Positions 63,975-64,000 of a DNA stretch of 64,000 bases are shown piece by piece (the stretch's first letter is position 1; each line of letters starts with the position of its first letter). The stretch is from Hemileia vastatrix (Eukaryota > Basidiomycota > Pucciniomycetes > Pucciniales > Zaghouaniaceae): NCBI GenBank assembly GCA_030280995.1, contig JASXTE010000013.1:13049001-13113000 (forward strand), read 5' to 3'. A program made the position numbers and the translations under genes. The notes beneath the pieces are model-generated. The model was given only the letters and a program-made list of their open reading frames with translations. It had not been told where the DNA came from and did no database searches.

Positions 63975-64000
63975 AGAAGAAGCTTCATAATAATCAATTA

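Larger units (their letters stand above)
57996..64000 (-). mobile_element. G3: decayed Ty3/gypsy chromovirus (5' end outside window)
   Basis: Minus-strand relative of G1/G2 with the same domain order and the same polypurine tract (AGAGTGAGGGAG on -, 57996-58007). Clearly diverged in sequence and broken by many stops and indels. The window ends within the first exon of its ORF1. It is old and useful as an outgroup for G1/G2. Confidence 0.93.

Overview
The window looks like a transposon-packed piece of an AT-rich fungal genome. The transposon mix (chromoviruses, copia elements with HVDD-type reverse transcriptase, Tc1/mariner, PIF/Harbinger), short GT-AG introns and two candidate host genes suggest a basidiomycete, most likely a rust (Pucciniales). 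This is inferred from style and composition, not from a marker gene. I found no rRNA, tRNA or CRISPR.

Layout, left to right. (1) <1-12847: a decayed minus-strand copia element (copia-1), split by a complete, young Ty3/gypsy chromovirus (G1, 3231-12402, TSD CATTG). (2) 12851-16561: a TA-type DNA transposon (E1) with a DDE transposase on + and a second gene on -. (3) 16572-17649: a fold-back MITE containing a 5'-truncated LINE, then a small MITE. (4) 17939-31152: a second two-gene DNA transposon (E2), its transposase split by a second chromovirus (G2, 18705-27882, TSD GTATC) about 99% identical to G1 in protein. (5) 31289-34404: two Harbinger-type MITEs in opposite orientation, a pyrimidine-rich tandem repeat and small TA-flanked MITEs. 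(6) 34438-40268: a three-level nest, a mariner-type fold-back holding a PIF/Harbinger element (34893-40038) whose transposase is split by a solo LTR. (7) 40729-41877: a five-exon candidate host gene for a secreted protein. (8) 44423-51124: a dead 1.5 kb Tc1 element whose right terminal repeat is split by copia-2 (45936-51110). (9) 52027-54159: a host-like gene of unknown function. (10) 54992-64000: a gypsy gag remnant, a composite LTR tract, and a third decayed minus-strand chromovirus (G3).

Two things stand out. First, in all three chromoviruses the region before Gag holds a second overlapping frame, reached by a predicted small intron. It encodes a coiled-coil, Pro/Gln/Trp-rich protein. Comparing G1 with the divergent G3 shows that this hidden frame, not the long gag-pol frame, carries the synonymous changes. 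Its stop codon overlaps an ATG of the gag-pol frame. Second, E1 and E2 share an architecture: a Tc1/mariner-like transposase and a convergent companion gene ending in a SAM-like segment. Three MITEs nearby carry E2-like ends.

Most pol genes apart from G1 and G2 are broken by stops or frameshifts. G1 and G2 have intact 2055-codon frames and LTR pairs of equal length with one visible difference each, so they are the elements most likely to have moved recently.
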